64,000 nt of DNA from Streptomyces sp. AP-93. Its GTDB lineage: Bacteria; Actinomycetota; Actinomycetes; Streptomycetales; Streptomycetaceae. The stretch covers positions 186,001-250,000 of the forward strand of contig NZ_JALGBX010000002.1 of NCBI RefSeq assembly GCF_022808175.1, written 5' to 3'. Positions 42,316 to 51,174 of the stretch are shown here, piece by piece (position 1 is the stretch's first letter; each line of letters begins with the position of its first letter). The notes beneath the pieces are model-generated. The model was not told the origin of the DNA. It made no database searches and worked only from the letters and a program-made list of their open reading frames with translations. The position numbers and the translations under genes were made by a program.

Positions 42316-44526
42316 GTGAAAGCCCTGAGGAAGGCCATGGTGGCGCTGGCCGCCGGTCTTGCCCTGACCACCGGAGTCCTACAGCAACCCGCGGCCGGAG
42401 CGGACCCGGCGGACGGCACGGCCCGCATCAAAGTCATCCGCGACTCCAACACCAACGGCCGCCACGATCCCGCCTCCGAGCTCCCGGCAGCCGGCATCAC
42501 CGTCGAGCTGACCGACTACGAGGGCAACGTGGTCACCGCGGTCACCGGCCCCGACGGATACGCGGTCTTCCCGCCCAACACCGTCCTCACCGGCGGCAAG
42601 TACTACGTACGCATGAAGATGCCCAACGGCTCCTTCCTCCAGCCCACCTTCGGCGCCGCGGGCGGCCTCGCGTCGAACGCCGCCATCATCGACGTGCTCG
42701 ACGGAGACGCCGAACTGACCATGGGCGTGCGCAACCCGGATGACTGGTGCGAGGACGACGCCCGTCTGAGTACGGTCTGCCAGGTCGCCGCCACCAAGTC
42801 CGGTGGCGTCCGCACCACGGTCACCTTCCCGTTCCGCGAACGCGGTGACAGCAACCCCGGCAACACCACCGCCCTCGCCACCCGCACCGACACCGGCAAC
42901 ACCTACGGTGTGGCCTACCACAAGCAGCAGCGCCGCATCTTCACCGGCGCCCACGCCAAACGGCACACCGTCTACGGCCCCTCGGGGCAGGGCGCCATCT
43001 ACGTCACCCCCCGGGACGGCGGAGCCACCACCCTCTTCACCACCGTCCCGAACGCCGGCACCACCGCGCACCAGGACTCGGTCCGCTTCGACGGCCCCTT
43101 CGTGGGCGTCGTCGGCAAGGAATCGCTCGGCGACATCGACATCTCCGAGGACAACCGCCAGCTGTTCGCCGTCAACCTGGCCGACCGCAGGCTGTACACG
43201 TACAACGCCACCCAGCCGACGGCCGCCGCGCCGTTGACGTCCGTGGCCATCCCCAACCCGGGCTGCCAGGCGGCCGGCGACTGGCGGCCCTTCGGCCTCG
43301 GCGTGCGCGACGGGGTCGTCTACGTCGGCGGCGTCTGCTCCGCGGAGTCCTCCCAAGCCGCCGCCAACCTCAGGGCGGTCGTGTGGACGTACAACCCCGT
43401 CACCGCGACCTTCGCCCCCGCGCCGATCCTCCAGCAGCCGCTCACCTTCCCCCGCGGCGAGGTCAACGTCGGCGTCCCCGGCTTCAACCGCTGGTTCCCG
43501 TGGACGGCCGGCGCCTCCACCTTCCCCCAGCAGCTCGTCGCCCACCCCGAGCCCGAGCTCAGTGACATCGCCATCGAGAGCAACGGCGACATGGTCCTCG
43601 GCTTCCGCGACCGGTTCGCGGACATGGGCGGGCACGAAATGCCCAACGCCAACCCCTCCTACACCAACAGCGGCATCACCGACTCCGGCGGCGACCTCAA
43701 CCGCGCCTGCCGTAAGCCCAACGGCACCTTCGAGTGGGAGGGCACGGGCGCCTGCCCGAACAACGCCCCCACGCGCCCCAACGGCGGCCAGCCCGCCAAC
43801 GTCGTCGAGTTCTACCCCGGCGACTTCGTGCCCAACGCCCACTTGGAGACCGCCCAGGGCGCCATCGGCCTCCACCTCCGCGAGCAGCGGATCGCCTCCA
43901 CCGCCATGGACCCGGCCAGTCAGTTCTTCACCGGCGGCACCGCCTACTTCGACCGCCTGACCGGAAGCCGCGGCGCCAACCCCGGCGAACAGGGCTTCAC
44001 CCTCCAGAAGCTCAACGACCCGCTCGACGGCGGCTTCGGCAAGGCCAACGGCCTCGGCGACCTCGAAGTCCTCTGCGACGAGCCGGCCGTCCAGATCGGC
44101 AGCCGCGTCTGGTACGACCGCAACAAGGGCGGCGCCCAGAGCGTCGACGACGACGAGCCCGGCATCCCCGGAGTCACCGTCCAGCTCCTGGCCGAGGACG
44201 GCAGCCTGCTGGCCACCGTACGCACCGGCGCCGACGGCGCCTACTACTTCGGCCCCGAGCACGGCGTCCGCCCCAACACCAAGTACAAGGTCCGCTTCGA
44301 CAAGTCCACCGCCGACACGAGCGTGATCAACTCCCGTCGCCCGCCTGCCGCGAGCGGCCTGGTCTGGTCGCCGGTGCAAGCCGTCGGAGCCCCGGGTGAC
44401 CTCAACTCCGACGCCGTCCCCGACACCGCGCCCACCGGCCAGTTCGCCACCACCGAAGTGACCACCGGCGCACCCGGCACCGTCGACCACACCGTCGACG
44501 CCGGTCTCTTCATCAACCGCCTCTGA
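42316..44526 (+). CDS. SdrD-type secreted surface protein
   Basis: 736 residues. Signal peptide 1-28 (KALRKAMVALAAGLALTTGV). An N-terminal SdrD/CNA-B-like domain (about 35-110; VIRDSNTNGRHDPASELPAA) precedes a central region rich in beta-propeller-like blades (about 150-540; GDIDISEDNRQLFAVNLADR). A second SdrD B-like domain (about 590-735) contains IGSRVWYDRNKGGAQSVDDD. There is no LPXTG anchor. GTG 42316 has GGAGGA six bases upstream. The gene ends five bases before scar 6, so the original C-terminus could have been longer. Confidence 0.88.
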   Translation: MKALRKAMVALAAGLALTTGVLQQPAAGADPADGTARIKVIRDSNTNGRHDPASELPAAGITVELTDYEGNVVTAVTGPDGYAVFPPNTVLTGGKYYVRMKMPNGSFLQPTFGAAGGLASNAAIIDVLDGDAELTMGVRNPDDWCEDDARLSTVCQVAATKSGGVRTTVTFPFRERGDSNPGNTTALATRTDTGNTYGVAYHKQQRRIFTGAHAKRHTVYGPSGQGAIYVTPRDGGATTLFTTVPNAGTTAHQDSVRFDGPFVGVVGKESLGDIDISEDNRQLFAVNLADRRLYTYNATQPTAAAPLTSVAIPNPGCQAAGDWRPFGLGVRDGVVYVGGVCSAESSQAAANLRAVVWTYNPVTATFAPAPILQQPLTFPRGEVNVGVPGFNRWFPWTAGASTFPQQLVAHPEPELSDIAIESNGDMVLGFRDRFADMGGHEMPNANPSYTNSGITDSGGDLNRACRKPNGTFEWEGTGACPNNAPTRPNGGQPANVVEFYPGDFVPNAHLETAQGAIGLHLREQRIASTAMDPASQFFTGGTAYFDRLTGSRGANPGEQGFTLQKLNDPLDGGFGKANGLGDLEVLCDEPAVQIGSRVWYDRNKGGAQSVDDDEPGIPGVTVQLLAEDGSLLATVRTGADGAYYFGPEHGVRPNTKYKVRFDKSTADTSVINSRRPPAASGLVWSPVQAVGAPGDLNSDAVPDTAPTGQFATTEVTTGAPGTVDHTVDAGLFINRL

Positions 44527-44532
44527 CGTACT

Positions 44533-44561
44533 AGCGCGGGTTCGATTCCCGTCATTCGCTC
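44533..44561 (+). repeat. tRNA-Gly 3'-end attachment scar 6 (diverged)
   Basis: TAGCGCGGGTTCGATTCCCG followed by TCATTCGCTC, with one change in the acceptor strand. The anticodon part is missing, so this is the oldest or most degraded copy. It is the right-most scar and probably marks the end of the island. Confidence 0.75.
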
Positions 44562-44565
44562 CGCC

Positions 44566-44598
44566 AAGAGGGCCCAGGTCACAGATCTGGGCCCTCTT
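44566..44598 (+). terminator. tRNA-derived hairpin terminator 6
   Basis: AAGAGGGCCCAGGTC pairs with GATCTGGGCCCTCTT around loop ACA, with one G-T pair. It is the diverged form of the scar terminators. Confidence 0.75.
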
Positions 44599-44600
44599 CG

Positions 44601-45590
44601 TTGGACGAAACGTTGGTGCACCGGATCCTCGTCGACCACATCGGCGAGCTGACGGCTCGCACCGGGAAGATGCTGACCAGCGTTGCGGACGCCGACGGTG
44701 GCGCGACGTCCTTCGGGGACAAGGACCTGTTCTACTTCGACGGCGTCCCCGGCGATCTGAGGGTCATGCCCTACAGCGACGGGCAGCAGATGACCGTCAA
44801 GGTGATCGGCACCAACGAGGCGCGGACCGAGGTCCCCGACAAGATCTCCGTGGGCAAGTGCCTGCTCATCCATCCCCGGGACCACTACGTGATGGGCGTC
44901 CTCGACGTGGCCGCGCTGTCGAGCCTGCGCACAGCCGTCGGGATCCTCCTGGGCCGGCAGGCCTCCAGCCCAGGTGAGGCGCCGGCTCCGCGGCTGGGCA
45001 TCGTCGGAGCCGGCCGCGTCGGGTTCTACACCGCCCTCGCCTTCCAGCGCGCCGGGCTGATCGACAGCTGCGCGGCCTTCGACCCGGGGCCCGGGGCGGT
45101 CGAGCGGATGCTGGAGCTGTGCCGGCTGGAGTCAGGGCCCGCCGTCGTGCCGTGCTCCTCGCTCACGGAGCTGCTCGCCCGCTGTGACAGCGTCGTCCTG
45201 GCGACCGACGCCCGCCGGCCGGTGCTCGGCGGCGCCGACATCGATGCGTACGGTCTGCGCTTCGTCGCCAGCGTCGGTGCCGACGCCGACAACCTCCGCG
45301 AGCTCGCCGACGACGTTCCCGGCGCCCCCGTTTCCTTCCTCGTCGGCAGCCCGCTGTGCTTCTGCCTCGGCGACCTCAAGCGCTGGCAGCAGCGCGACCT
45401 GCTGCAGCCGGACGGGGTCACCTACCTGCACCAGGCACTGGCCGCGCCGCGGGGCACCGCCGGCCCGACCTGCTACATCTCCACCGGATTCCCGATGCTG
45501 GACCATGCCGCGGCGACATTCGCGTACGAGATCGCCACCGCCCACGGGCTGGGCCGGCCCCTCGCCCCCACACCGCGGACCGCTCGCTGA
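44601..45590 (+). CDS. Ornithine cyclodeaminase/mu-crystallin-family protein
   Basis: 329 residues. The N-terminal substrate lobe contains FYFDGVPGDLRVMPYS and QMTVKVIGTNEARTEV. The NAD-binding motif is GIVGAGRVGFYTA, followed by ATDARRPVLGGADI and VASVGADADNLREL, as in the OCD/mu-crystallin family (cyclodeaminases and imine reductases). TTG 44601 is three bases after the scar 6 hairpin, so the original 5' end may have been replaced by the integration event. An acetamidase-type remnant follows, a pairing seen in amino-acid degradation clusters. Confidence 0.85.
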   Translation: MDETLVHRILVDHIGELTARTGKMLTSVADADGGATSFGDKDLFYFDGVPGDLRVMPYSDGQQMTVKVIGTNEARTEVPDKISVGKCLLIHPRDHYVMGVLDVAALSSLRTAVGILLGRQASSPGEAPAPRLGIVGAGRVGFYTALAFQRAGLIDSCAAFDPGPGAVERMLELCRLESGPAVVPCSSLTELLARCDSVVLATDARRPVLGGADIDAYGLRFVASVGADADNLRELADDVPGAPVSFLVGSPLCFCLGDLKRWQQRDLLQPDGVTYLHQALAAPRGTAGPTCYISTGFPMLDHAAATFAYEIATAHGLGRPLAPTPRTAR

Positions 45591-45600
45591 GCGGCGCGTA

Positions 45601-45648
45601 CCTCGCTGCTTCCCCTCCTCGCTGCTTTCCTTCCTCGCTGCTTCCCCT
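45601..45648. repeat. Three tandem copies of a 16-base unit
   Basis: CCTCGCTGCTTCCCCT, then CCTCGCTGCTTTCCTT, then CCTCGCTGCTTCCCCT at 45601-45648, plus a partial fourth copy. It lies between the cyclodeaminase-like gene and the acetamidase remnant. Confidence 0.85.
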
Positions 45649-45676
45649 CCTCGCCGATTCCCGGAGCACCAGCACG

Positions 45677-46024
45677 ATGACACCACGCACCCCCGCCGCT
45701 CCCCTGCTCGACCGCGGCCAGGTCATCACCCACAAGAACGTCAAGTACGCACTCAGTGCACGCGACACCTTCGAGGCCGAAGTCGAACCAGCAGAGGTCT
45801 TCGAGGTCGACACCGAACTCAACATCGGCGGACACCTGATCACCCACCCCGACGACCGGCTCACCGAGGCCGACATCAACGTCCCCTACGGCAATCCCGC
45901 CACCGGCCCTCCTCGGCCCGACCGCGCAAGCCCACTGAACCCAGATGGTCAACCCGCACGACACGTACATCTACAAGATCGACAAGCGCTGCCTGCCCGA
46001 GCCCCGCCATTGACCCGCCATTGA
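45677..46024 (+). pseudogene. N-terminal remnant of acetamidase/formamidase-family gene
   Basis: Reads TPRTPAAPLLDRGQVITHKN, ARDTFEAEVEPAEVFEVDTE, and ends the recognisable part at NVPYGNPATGPP, which matches the NPxTGP turn of the acetamidase/formamidase family. The family continues for another 200 or more residues that are missing. Downstream, a piece in another frame (MVNPHDTYIYKIDKRCLPEP, from 45945) may be a second scrap. Deletion and frameshift are likely. It follows the cyclodeaminase-like gene, possibly its former partner. Confidence 0.55.
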
Positions 46025-46179
46025 CCGCCAGGTTCGGAACGTCCCGGAGGGTCGCGCTTGCGGTATGGCGCCGGACAGAGCAGAAGCAACATCAGAATGA
46101 GGCGCCCGTGGTCCGGGCTGACCGTCCACCCGTCCCCGACGCGGTGTGCGTAGGGGACGGGACCGGCGGCGGGTGCGGG

Positions 46180-47601
46180 TCAGCTGCCGAGTCCGGTGAT
46201 CCAGCGGGCGATGCGCGCATCCGCCTCGTCGGGGGCTTTGATGTGACCCCCGTAGCGGTATTCGACGTATTCCGCCGACGGGTGCGCCGTGCGCCAGGCC
46301 TGGGCGGCCGTGGGCGGGGTCACCGGATCCTCGGCGTTGGCCGCCACGAGGAGGCGGGGCATGTCCGCCGGCTTCGGCAGGTTCCAGTTGGTCCCGTCGA
46401 CCGGGGCCGCAGCCGAGCACGGGTAGTGCATGCGCGTCAGCGCGGCGGCGAGCGGCTTGTCCGCGGGGGCACCCGTGCCGTGTCCCCAGCCGGGATAGGC
46501 AGGGCAGACGTTGGCCAGGTAGCCGACGAACTCGCCGAGCACCTGCCCGTCTCCATACCGTCGGGTGAAGTGGAAGCTGCCCTTGTCCAGGAGGTCCTGG
46601 TCGGCGTCGGAAAACTTCGGCCAGGCGGCCATCAGGCCCTTGAGCCGGGCCGCGTTCCCCTCCAAGTCGGCCGACAGGGACAGCAGACCCGTCATTCGGG
46701 CGTAGTCGTCGGCGTTCGGGCCCGTCGGACGCTTGGCACCCGCGCCCATGTCCACGAGGAGGGCGTGCAGCCGCTGCGTGCAGGCGGCTGCCGCTGCCGG
46801 GTCGGACGGCGGGGCCGATCCGCATTCCGTGAGGGGCAGCAGGCCCTTCTCCACTGCTGCCGCCCGGTCGCCGAGCAGCGCCGGGGCGGTCGTTCCCGGG
46901 GGCGGAGCGGGGGCGTCCAGGACGGCCCAGCCGTGGTTGCGTGCCAGTTCGGTGAACACGCCGGTGGCGCGTACCGCTCCGAACGACTGCGCGTAGACCC
47001 CCCGGAACACACCTTCCTTGGCTTGGAGTTCGCGGAAGGATTCGGCGTACTCACGAGGATCGAGGCGGAACTCCTCCAGTGGACAATCCCGCTGGTACCG
47101 CCGCGACCAGTCGTCACGCCGTTCGTCGCTGATGGCATCGCCGGCAGCGATCTCCTCGACCGTCTTCAGGCAGGTCTCCAGGACGGTGTTCGTGACCCAC
47201 GGCTCGACCAGAGCGACCACGGTGCTGCCGTGCAGCCAGGCCGGAAGGGACCGGCGGGCCGTCGCCGCGTCCAGGGGTCGGATACCGGGGCCGCCGGCGT
47301 CCCACAGCACCGGCTCACCGGCGGCAGTTGCGGGCGCCGCGGGGGCGGTGCTCTGCCTGGGGGCTTCGACCGGCGGATAGACGACTGCCCAGACGCCCGT
47401 CGACAGCCGGTGGCAGCGCAGACTCTCTGTCGCCTTCTCGGGGCAGATCTCCGGGGCCCGCTCGGCTGCCTGCTCCACCCGGCCGGCGTCCCGGTTCTGG
47501 GTGGATCGGTCGGACAGCACGAGATCGGCGACCAGGAGTACGGCGAGGGCCGCCACGCCGATGACCCGGCGGGCGGCCTTCGCACTCATGCGGCTCCGCA
47601 T
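46180..47601 (-). CDS. Secreted alpha/beta hydrolase (peptidase-like)
   Basis: 473 residues. An N-terminal membrane anchor or uncleaved signal (RRVIGVAALAVLLVADLVLS) precedes an alpha/beta-hydrolase body of the tripeptidyl-aminopeptidase type: VLWDAGGPGIRPL (oxyanion), GVYAQSFGAVRATG (nucleophile elbow, AQSFG), ANAEDPVTPPTAA (acid) and YRYGGHIKAPDEA (His). ATG 47601 overlaps the upstream gene stop (TGATG). Export and peptide or ester hydrolysis are likely; the substrate is unknown. Confidence 0.82.
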   Translation of the reverse strand: MRSRMSAKAARRVIGVAALAVLLVADLVLSDRSTQNRDAGRVEQAAERAPEICPEKATESLRCHRLSTGVWAVVYPPVEAPRQSTAPAAPATAAGEPVLWDAGGPGIRPLDAATARRSLPAWLHGSTVVALVEPWVTNTVLETCLKTVEEIAAGDAISDERRDDWSRRYQRDCPLEEFRLDPREYAESFRELQAKEGVFRGVYAQSFGAVRATGVFTELARNHGWAVLDAPAPPPGTTAPALLGDRAAAVEKGLLPLTECGSAPPSDPAAAAACTQRLHALLVDMGAGAKRPTGPNADDYARMTGLLSLSADLEGNAARLKGLMAAWPKFSDADQDLLDKGSFHFTRRYGDGQVLGEFVGYLANVCPAYPGWGHGTGAPADKPLAAALTRMHYPCSAAAPVDGTNWNLPKPADMPRLLVAANAEDPVTPPTAAQAWRTAHPSAEYVEYRYGGHIKAPDEADARIARWITGLGS

Positions 47602-47894
47602 CAGCCCGAGCACGTCTTTCCGGTGTCGTAGGCGTCGCAGGTCCAGTCGTCGGCGTTGAAGGAGAAGACGACGCGCTGGAAGTCGGTCATGGAACCGGCG
47701 GTGCCCTGCTTCACCTTGATGGACAGTGTGTAGGCGGCCTCACGGTCCCCGCCACCCAGGTAGATTCCCTGGTTCATGGTGATGTGGTAGCTGCCGGGCT
47801 TCGAGAAGTTCTCTTCATCATTCCCCCAGGTCACTTCATGCTTGCTCCCGCCAGGTCGCGGCGGTGCATGAGCCGGGAACCTAACAGTCGACAA
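47601..47894 (-). CDS. Small hypothetical protein, possibly truncated
   Basis: 97 residues with a beta-rich C-terminal part (MNQGIYLGGGDREAAYTLSI, FQRVVFSFNADDWTCDAYDT) containing two Cys that could pair outside the cell. The start at 47894 is a non-ATG codon without a ribosome-binding site. The N-terminal part looks random, so it may be the tail of a longer secreted protein. Its stop overlaps the hydrolase start. Confidence 0.5.
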   Translation of the reverse strand: MSTVRFPAHAPPRPGGSKHEVTWGNDEENFSKPGSYHITMNQGIYLGGGDREAAYTLSIKVKQGTAGSMTDFQRVVFSFNADDWTCDAYDTGKTCSG

Positions 47895-48358
47895 TGATCA
47901 TGTTCACGCCGAAAGCGGACCTTCAGTGCGTCTTCGACCTGCGGCGATGCGTGATCGTGACGCGACCTTGAGGCTCATCTGAGGAAACACCCAGGCGGCG
48001 AGGGCGTGCCCGGCGTCCCAGCAGGAAGACACGGCCGAGCAAGCGCCGCACGAATTCCGCCCTGCCCCCTCACCCGAGCCGACCGACAAGGCGACCCCGG
48101 AGCCGCCTCGGTGTCGAGGGTGGCCGAGTACCCGTGCAGCACTGCCGGGGCGACACGGATCCCTGCGCCTCCGAGGCCGGTACAGCCACTCAATGCTCGG
48201 CGAACGGGGCGTCCCGACCTCGTTCGTGGCTCCCGTGGGGAGTTGGGGTGGAGGGGGAGTGGACAGTCCGTGTCCCCCTTTCGTTCGGCGCGAGGGGGGT
48301 TGCAGAGCCGGACGGCACTCATCCTATGATCACAATCTGCCGACACGGGGGGGGCGCC
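47895..48358. other. Intergenic stretch with no called gene
   Basis: Divergent gap between the small hypothetical gene and the second WXG-like locus. Only unsupported open frames are visible. A run of eight G residues just before ATG 48359 serves as ribosome-binding region. Confidence 0.5.
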
Positions 48359-48790
48359 ATGGCCGCGGATTCTGCTCAGGAGTGGGGGCGTGTGCCTGCG
48401 GGCGGCGCGGACCAGCAGGTGCGTACGCAGCTGAACGGCATCCCGCCGGAGCCGTCAGGACCGGGCGGCGGGAAACCGGACTTCGCCTCGACGCCGGAGC
48501 AGAAGAAGGCGGCGGCGGGCACCATCGAGAACGAGCTGGAGCCCAACACCAAGAAGGCCGCGGAGCACGCGGACGACTCCACCAGCTCCGCGCACAAGGG
48601 CTTCGGCGGCTGGGAGACCGCCGCCGGCCTGAAGACGGTCGCGGACACGTGGGACCAGCAAGTGAGAACCCTGATGGGCCGTCTGGCAGCCGAGAAGAAC
48701 GCGCTGCGCGGCGCCTCGGGTCTCTTCGTACGCAATGACACCGGCGTGGGCAACCAGCTTCTGTCCCAGTCCAAACTGAACAACCTGTAG
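48359..48790 (+). CDS. WXG100-like small protein (second ESX-type locus)
   Basis: 143 residues. After a 40-residue hydrophilic start, two helices (TIENELEPNTKKAAEHADDS and LKTVADTWDQQVRTLMGRLA) flank FGGWETAAG, a WXG-type turn. The C-terminus GLFVRNDTGVGNQLLSQSKL is shared by a streptomycete family placed before WXG-toxin genes. ATG 48359 follows a G8 run. First gene of a four-gene plus-strand set. Confidence 0.7.
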   Translation: MAADSAQEWGRVPAGGADQQVRTQLNGIPPEPSGPGGGKPDFASTPEQKKAAAGTIENELEPNTKKAAEHADDSTSSAHKGFGGWETAAGLKTVADTWDQQVRTLMGRLAAEKNALRGASGLFVRNDTGVGNQLLSQSKLNNL

Positions 48791-48798
48791 GGGCTGCG

Positions 48799-50172
48799 GT
48801 GCTGACCTACCACGAAGTCATGACCACGGACCTGGGCCTGCTGACGACGGCCGCCTCCAAGTGGGAGGCAATGGCCGGCGAGTTGAACAAGGTCGAGATC
48901 CGCTACGGCGACACCGTCCAGAAGATCACCATGGGCCCGGGCTGGGCCGGCGTGAGCGCCGGCGCCGCCCAGACGAAATTCGCGGCCACCCGGTACGAGT
49001 ACGCCGCGGCCCAGAGCCAGGCCAAGGCGATCGCGAGCCTGCTGCGGGACGCCCACGACATGTTCACCGATCTCAAGCAGAAGCTCGAGAGCGCTCGCGA
49101 CGACGCGATAGCCGCCGGCATGACCGTGTCCGAGCAGGGGCGGATCGGCTTCGACTACTCCAGGCTCACACCCGCCGAGCGCAGCGCGTACCACCACGAT
49201 CCCGACGGTCAGACCATCATTCGCGAATCTGTCGCGACATGGCAGCAGCACATCGACGACCGCGTGAAGGCCGTCTCCGAGGCCGACCAGACCGTCAAGA
49301 CCGCCTTGAGCGCCGCCGTTGTGGACAGCAACAAGGACGCCTTCGGCAAGGGCGACGACGCCACCTTCAACGGGTTCAACGCCCACCCCGAGGGGGACCT
49401 GGCGAAGGCCGGGGCAGCAAAGGCGGACGAGGCCGCGACGAAGACCGACGGATGGACGTCCGAGGGCACGGCCTCGGCGAAGGGACCCGGCGCCGAGTTC
49501 AAGGTCACCGGCCCCAAGTACGGCAAGGAGGGCTCGGTCAAGGCCGCCGCCGACCTCTTCCACGTCAACGCCGAAGGGTCGACGACCAACGGGGACTGGA
49601 AGCTCTCCGGGGTCGCAGACGCCTACGGAGGCGCCCGGGCCACCGCGAACTTCGGTTTCACCGACGCGGGCCTCAATGCCAAGGCCGAGGCGTCCGTGGG
49701 ACTCCGCGGGCTCGCCGAGGGGCGGGCCGAGTACGGTCCCTACGCCGGCGTCTACGGGCGGGCCGAGGGCTTCGCCGGCGCAGAGGCGAGCGCCGGCCTC
49801 AAGGCGGGCAAGGACGGCGTCGTCGTCAACGCGAAGGCGTTCGCCGGGGCGAAGGCCTCCGTCGCCGGAGGCGGCGAGGTCGCCGGCATCGGCTTCGGCG
49901 CCACGGCCGAGGGGTGGGCCGGTCCTGGCGCGGAGGCCAAATGGGGCTTCGAGAAGAACGACGACGGCGTGTACAAGGTCGGCGGCAAGGTAGGACTCTC
50001 CCCCGCCCTGGGCGGATCCGTAGGTCTCGAGTTCACGGTCGACCCGGACAAGGTGTCCAAGAGCGTCGGCGACGCGGCCGAGGCGGTGGGCGACGTGGTC
50101 GGGGACGGAGTCGACGCGCTCGGCAATGCCGCCGGCTCGGTCAAGGACACCGTCGGCGGCTGGGTCTTCTGA
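48799..50172 (+). CDS. WXG-domain protein with repetitive Ala/Gly-rich C-terminal half
   Basis: 457 residues. The first 200 are helical with GPGWAGVSAGAAQTKFAATR as the WXG-type turn. The second half is a regular Ala/Gly/Lys alternation (GLNAKAEASVGLRGLAEGRA, GAEASAGLKAGKDGVVVNAK) that could form beta repeats. The end is an amphipathic stretch ending VKDTVGGWVF. There is no known toxin domain. GTG 48799 has AGGGG five bases upstream. It is probably exported by a type VII system encoded elsewhere. Confidence 0.75.
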   Translation: MLTYHEVMTTDLGLLTTAASKWEAMAGELNKVEIRYGDTVQKITMGPGWAGVSAGAAQTKFAATRYEYAAAQSQAKAIASLLRDAHDMFTDLKQKLESARDDAIAAGMTVSEQGRIGFDYSRLTPAERSAYHHDPDGQTIIRESVATWQQHIDDRVKAVSEADQTVKTALSAAVVDSNKDAFGKGDDATFNGFNAHPEGDLAKAGAAKADEAATKTDGWTSEGTASAKGPGAEFKVTGPKYGKEGSVKAAADLFHVNAEGSTTNGDWKLSGVADAYGGARATANFGFTDAGLNAKAEASVGLRGLAEGRAEYGPYAGVYGRAEGFAGAEASAGLKAGKDGVVVNAKAFAGAKASVAGGGEVAGIGFGATAEGWAGPGAEAKWGFEKNDDGVYKVGGKVGLSPALGGSVGLEFTVDPDKVSKSVGDAAEAVGDVVGDGVDALGNAAGSVKDTVGGWVF

Positions 50173-50201
50173 TGTACTTCCCTGCGTAAGGAGGGCCCAC
50201 G

Positions 50202-50702
50202 ATGCCCATGACACTGCCGATACCGATCGAGTTCCGCCTACCGGACGGCTGGCTCCCGGCGGCGCCCCCGGACGGCGTCGACGTCCCCGGGGTGGCCTTC
50301 GCCGCAGTGCATCCACACCCGGACCGCGGGTTCACCGCCAACATCACCGTCGCCGGCGAGGTCCCGCAGGATTCGGCGACCCTGGCCGAACTCGCCGACG
50401 AGTCGGCGCAGCGCCTGCGCGAGGCCGTCCGGCCGGTCGTGGTGGCCCACCGCCGCGAGGTCGGGTCCGCGGACGCGCCCGCCCTGACCCAGCGGCTGAT
50501 CTTCTCGGCCGTCGTCGGCGACATGCGGCACGACCTCGTCCAGTCGCAGGTGTTCCTGAGCTTCTCGGATGTCCGGGACCCGCGCAGGCGGGCGGTGATC
50601 CGGCTGGCCCTGACCGCCACGGCGGCCCAGCACGACGAGGTCCTGGGGGACTTCCAGGAGTTCGTGCGCACGGTTCGCCCGGACACCGGGGCGGGAGCGT
50701 AG
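50202..50702 (+). CDS. Hypothetical protein of the ESX-type locus
   Basis: 166 residues resembling the DcrB/LpqN-like single-domain fold: IPIEFRLPDGWLPAAPPDGV, ANITVAGEVPQDSATLAELA, QRLIFSAVVGDMRHDLVQSQ. It has no signal peptide. ATG 50202 has AAGGAGG seven bases upstream, the strongest site in the locus. Possibly a chaperone or immunity-type partner; not recognised more precisely. Confidence 0.7.
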   Translation: MPMTLPIPIEFRLPDGWLPAAPPDGVDVPGVAFAAVHPHPDRGFTANITVAGEVPQDSATLAELADESAQRLREAVRPVVVAHRREVGSADAPALTQRLIFSAVVGDMRHDLVQSQVFLSFSDVRDPRRRAVIRLALTATAAQHDEVLGDFQEFVRTVRPDTGAGA

Positions 50703-50704
50703 CC

Positions 50705-51166
50705 ATGGGCCTCCTGGACCACTACTTCGGCACCCGGCGCCCCGACGAGGGTGTCGCACCGCGTACGCCCCTGGAGGTCCGGTCGGCGCTCCTGGCGCTC
50801 AACGGGCCGGGCGTCCCCTTCGCCGTACGCAACGGGACCCCGAAGGAGGGCGACCTGGTGGCCGAGTGCCGGCTCCCGGAGCTGCGCGTGCGGCTCTGGA
50901 CCCGAATGCGCCTGGACGCGGCGAAGCACGAGGTGCGGGCCATCGACGAGCAGTGGGAGGTCTCGCTGAGCGAGCACGTCCTCGGGCAGCGCTCCCGCGG
51001 GCCGGCGAACGCGGTGTACCGGGTATGGGGGAAGGAGACGGGGCCCGACGGGCGCGAGCGCCGGGTCGAGACGCTCCGCTTCGAGACCCGGGAGATGAAG
51101 GACCCCCTGCGCCAGGCGGTCCTCGACGCGGGCTGGACCTGGCACGGAGTGCTGTTCCGGCTCTGA
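50705..51166 (+). CDS. Hypothetical protein of the ESX-type locus
   Basis: 153 residues. GLLDHYFGTRRPDEGVAPRT at the start, then a beta-rich body with many Arg (LRVRLWTRMRLDAAKHEVRA, LRFETREMKDPLRQAVLDAG). Begins two bases after the previous stop, so it is the last gene of the same operon. No family recognised. Confidence 0.7.
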   Translation: MGLLDHYFGTRRPDEGVAPRTPLEVRSALLALNGPGVPFAVRNGTPKEGDLVAECRLPELRVRLWTRMRLDAAKHEVRAIDEQWEVSLSEHVLGQRSRGPANAVYRVWGKETGPDGRERRVETLRFETREMKDPLRQAVLDAGWTWHGVLFRL

Positions 51167-51174
51167 CCGGTCAT

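Noticed and set aside
42379..44490. 703-codon minus-strand open frame
   Set aside because: It is antisense to the SdrD-like gene, whose signal peptide and domains are clear; the frame is Gly/Val-rich shadow sequence.
45184..47631. 815-codon plus-strand open frame
   Set aside because: It runs over the end of the cyclodeaminase-like gene and antisense through the secreted hydrolase; no coherent domains.
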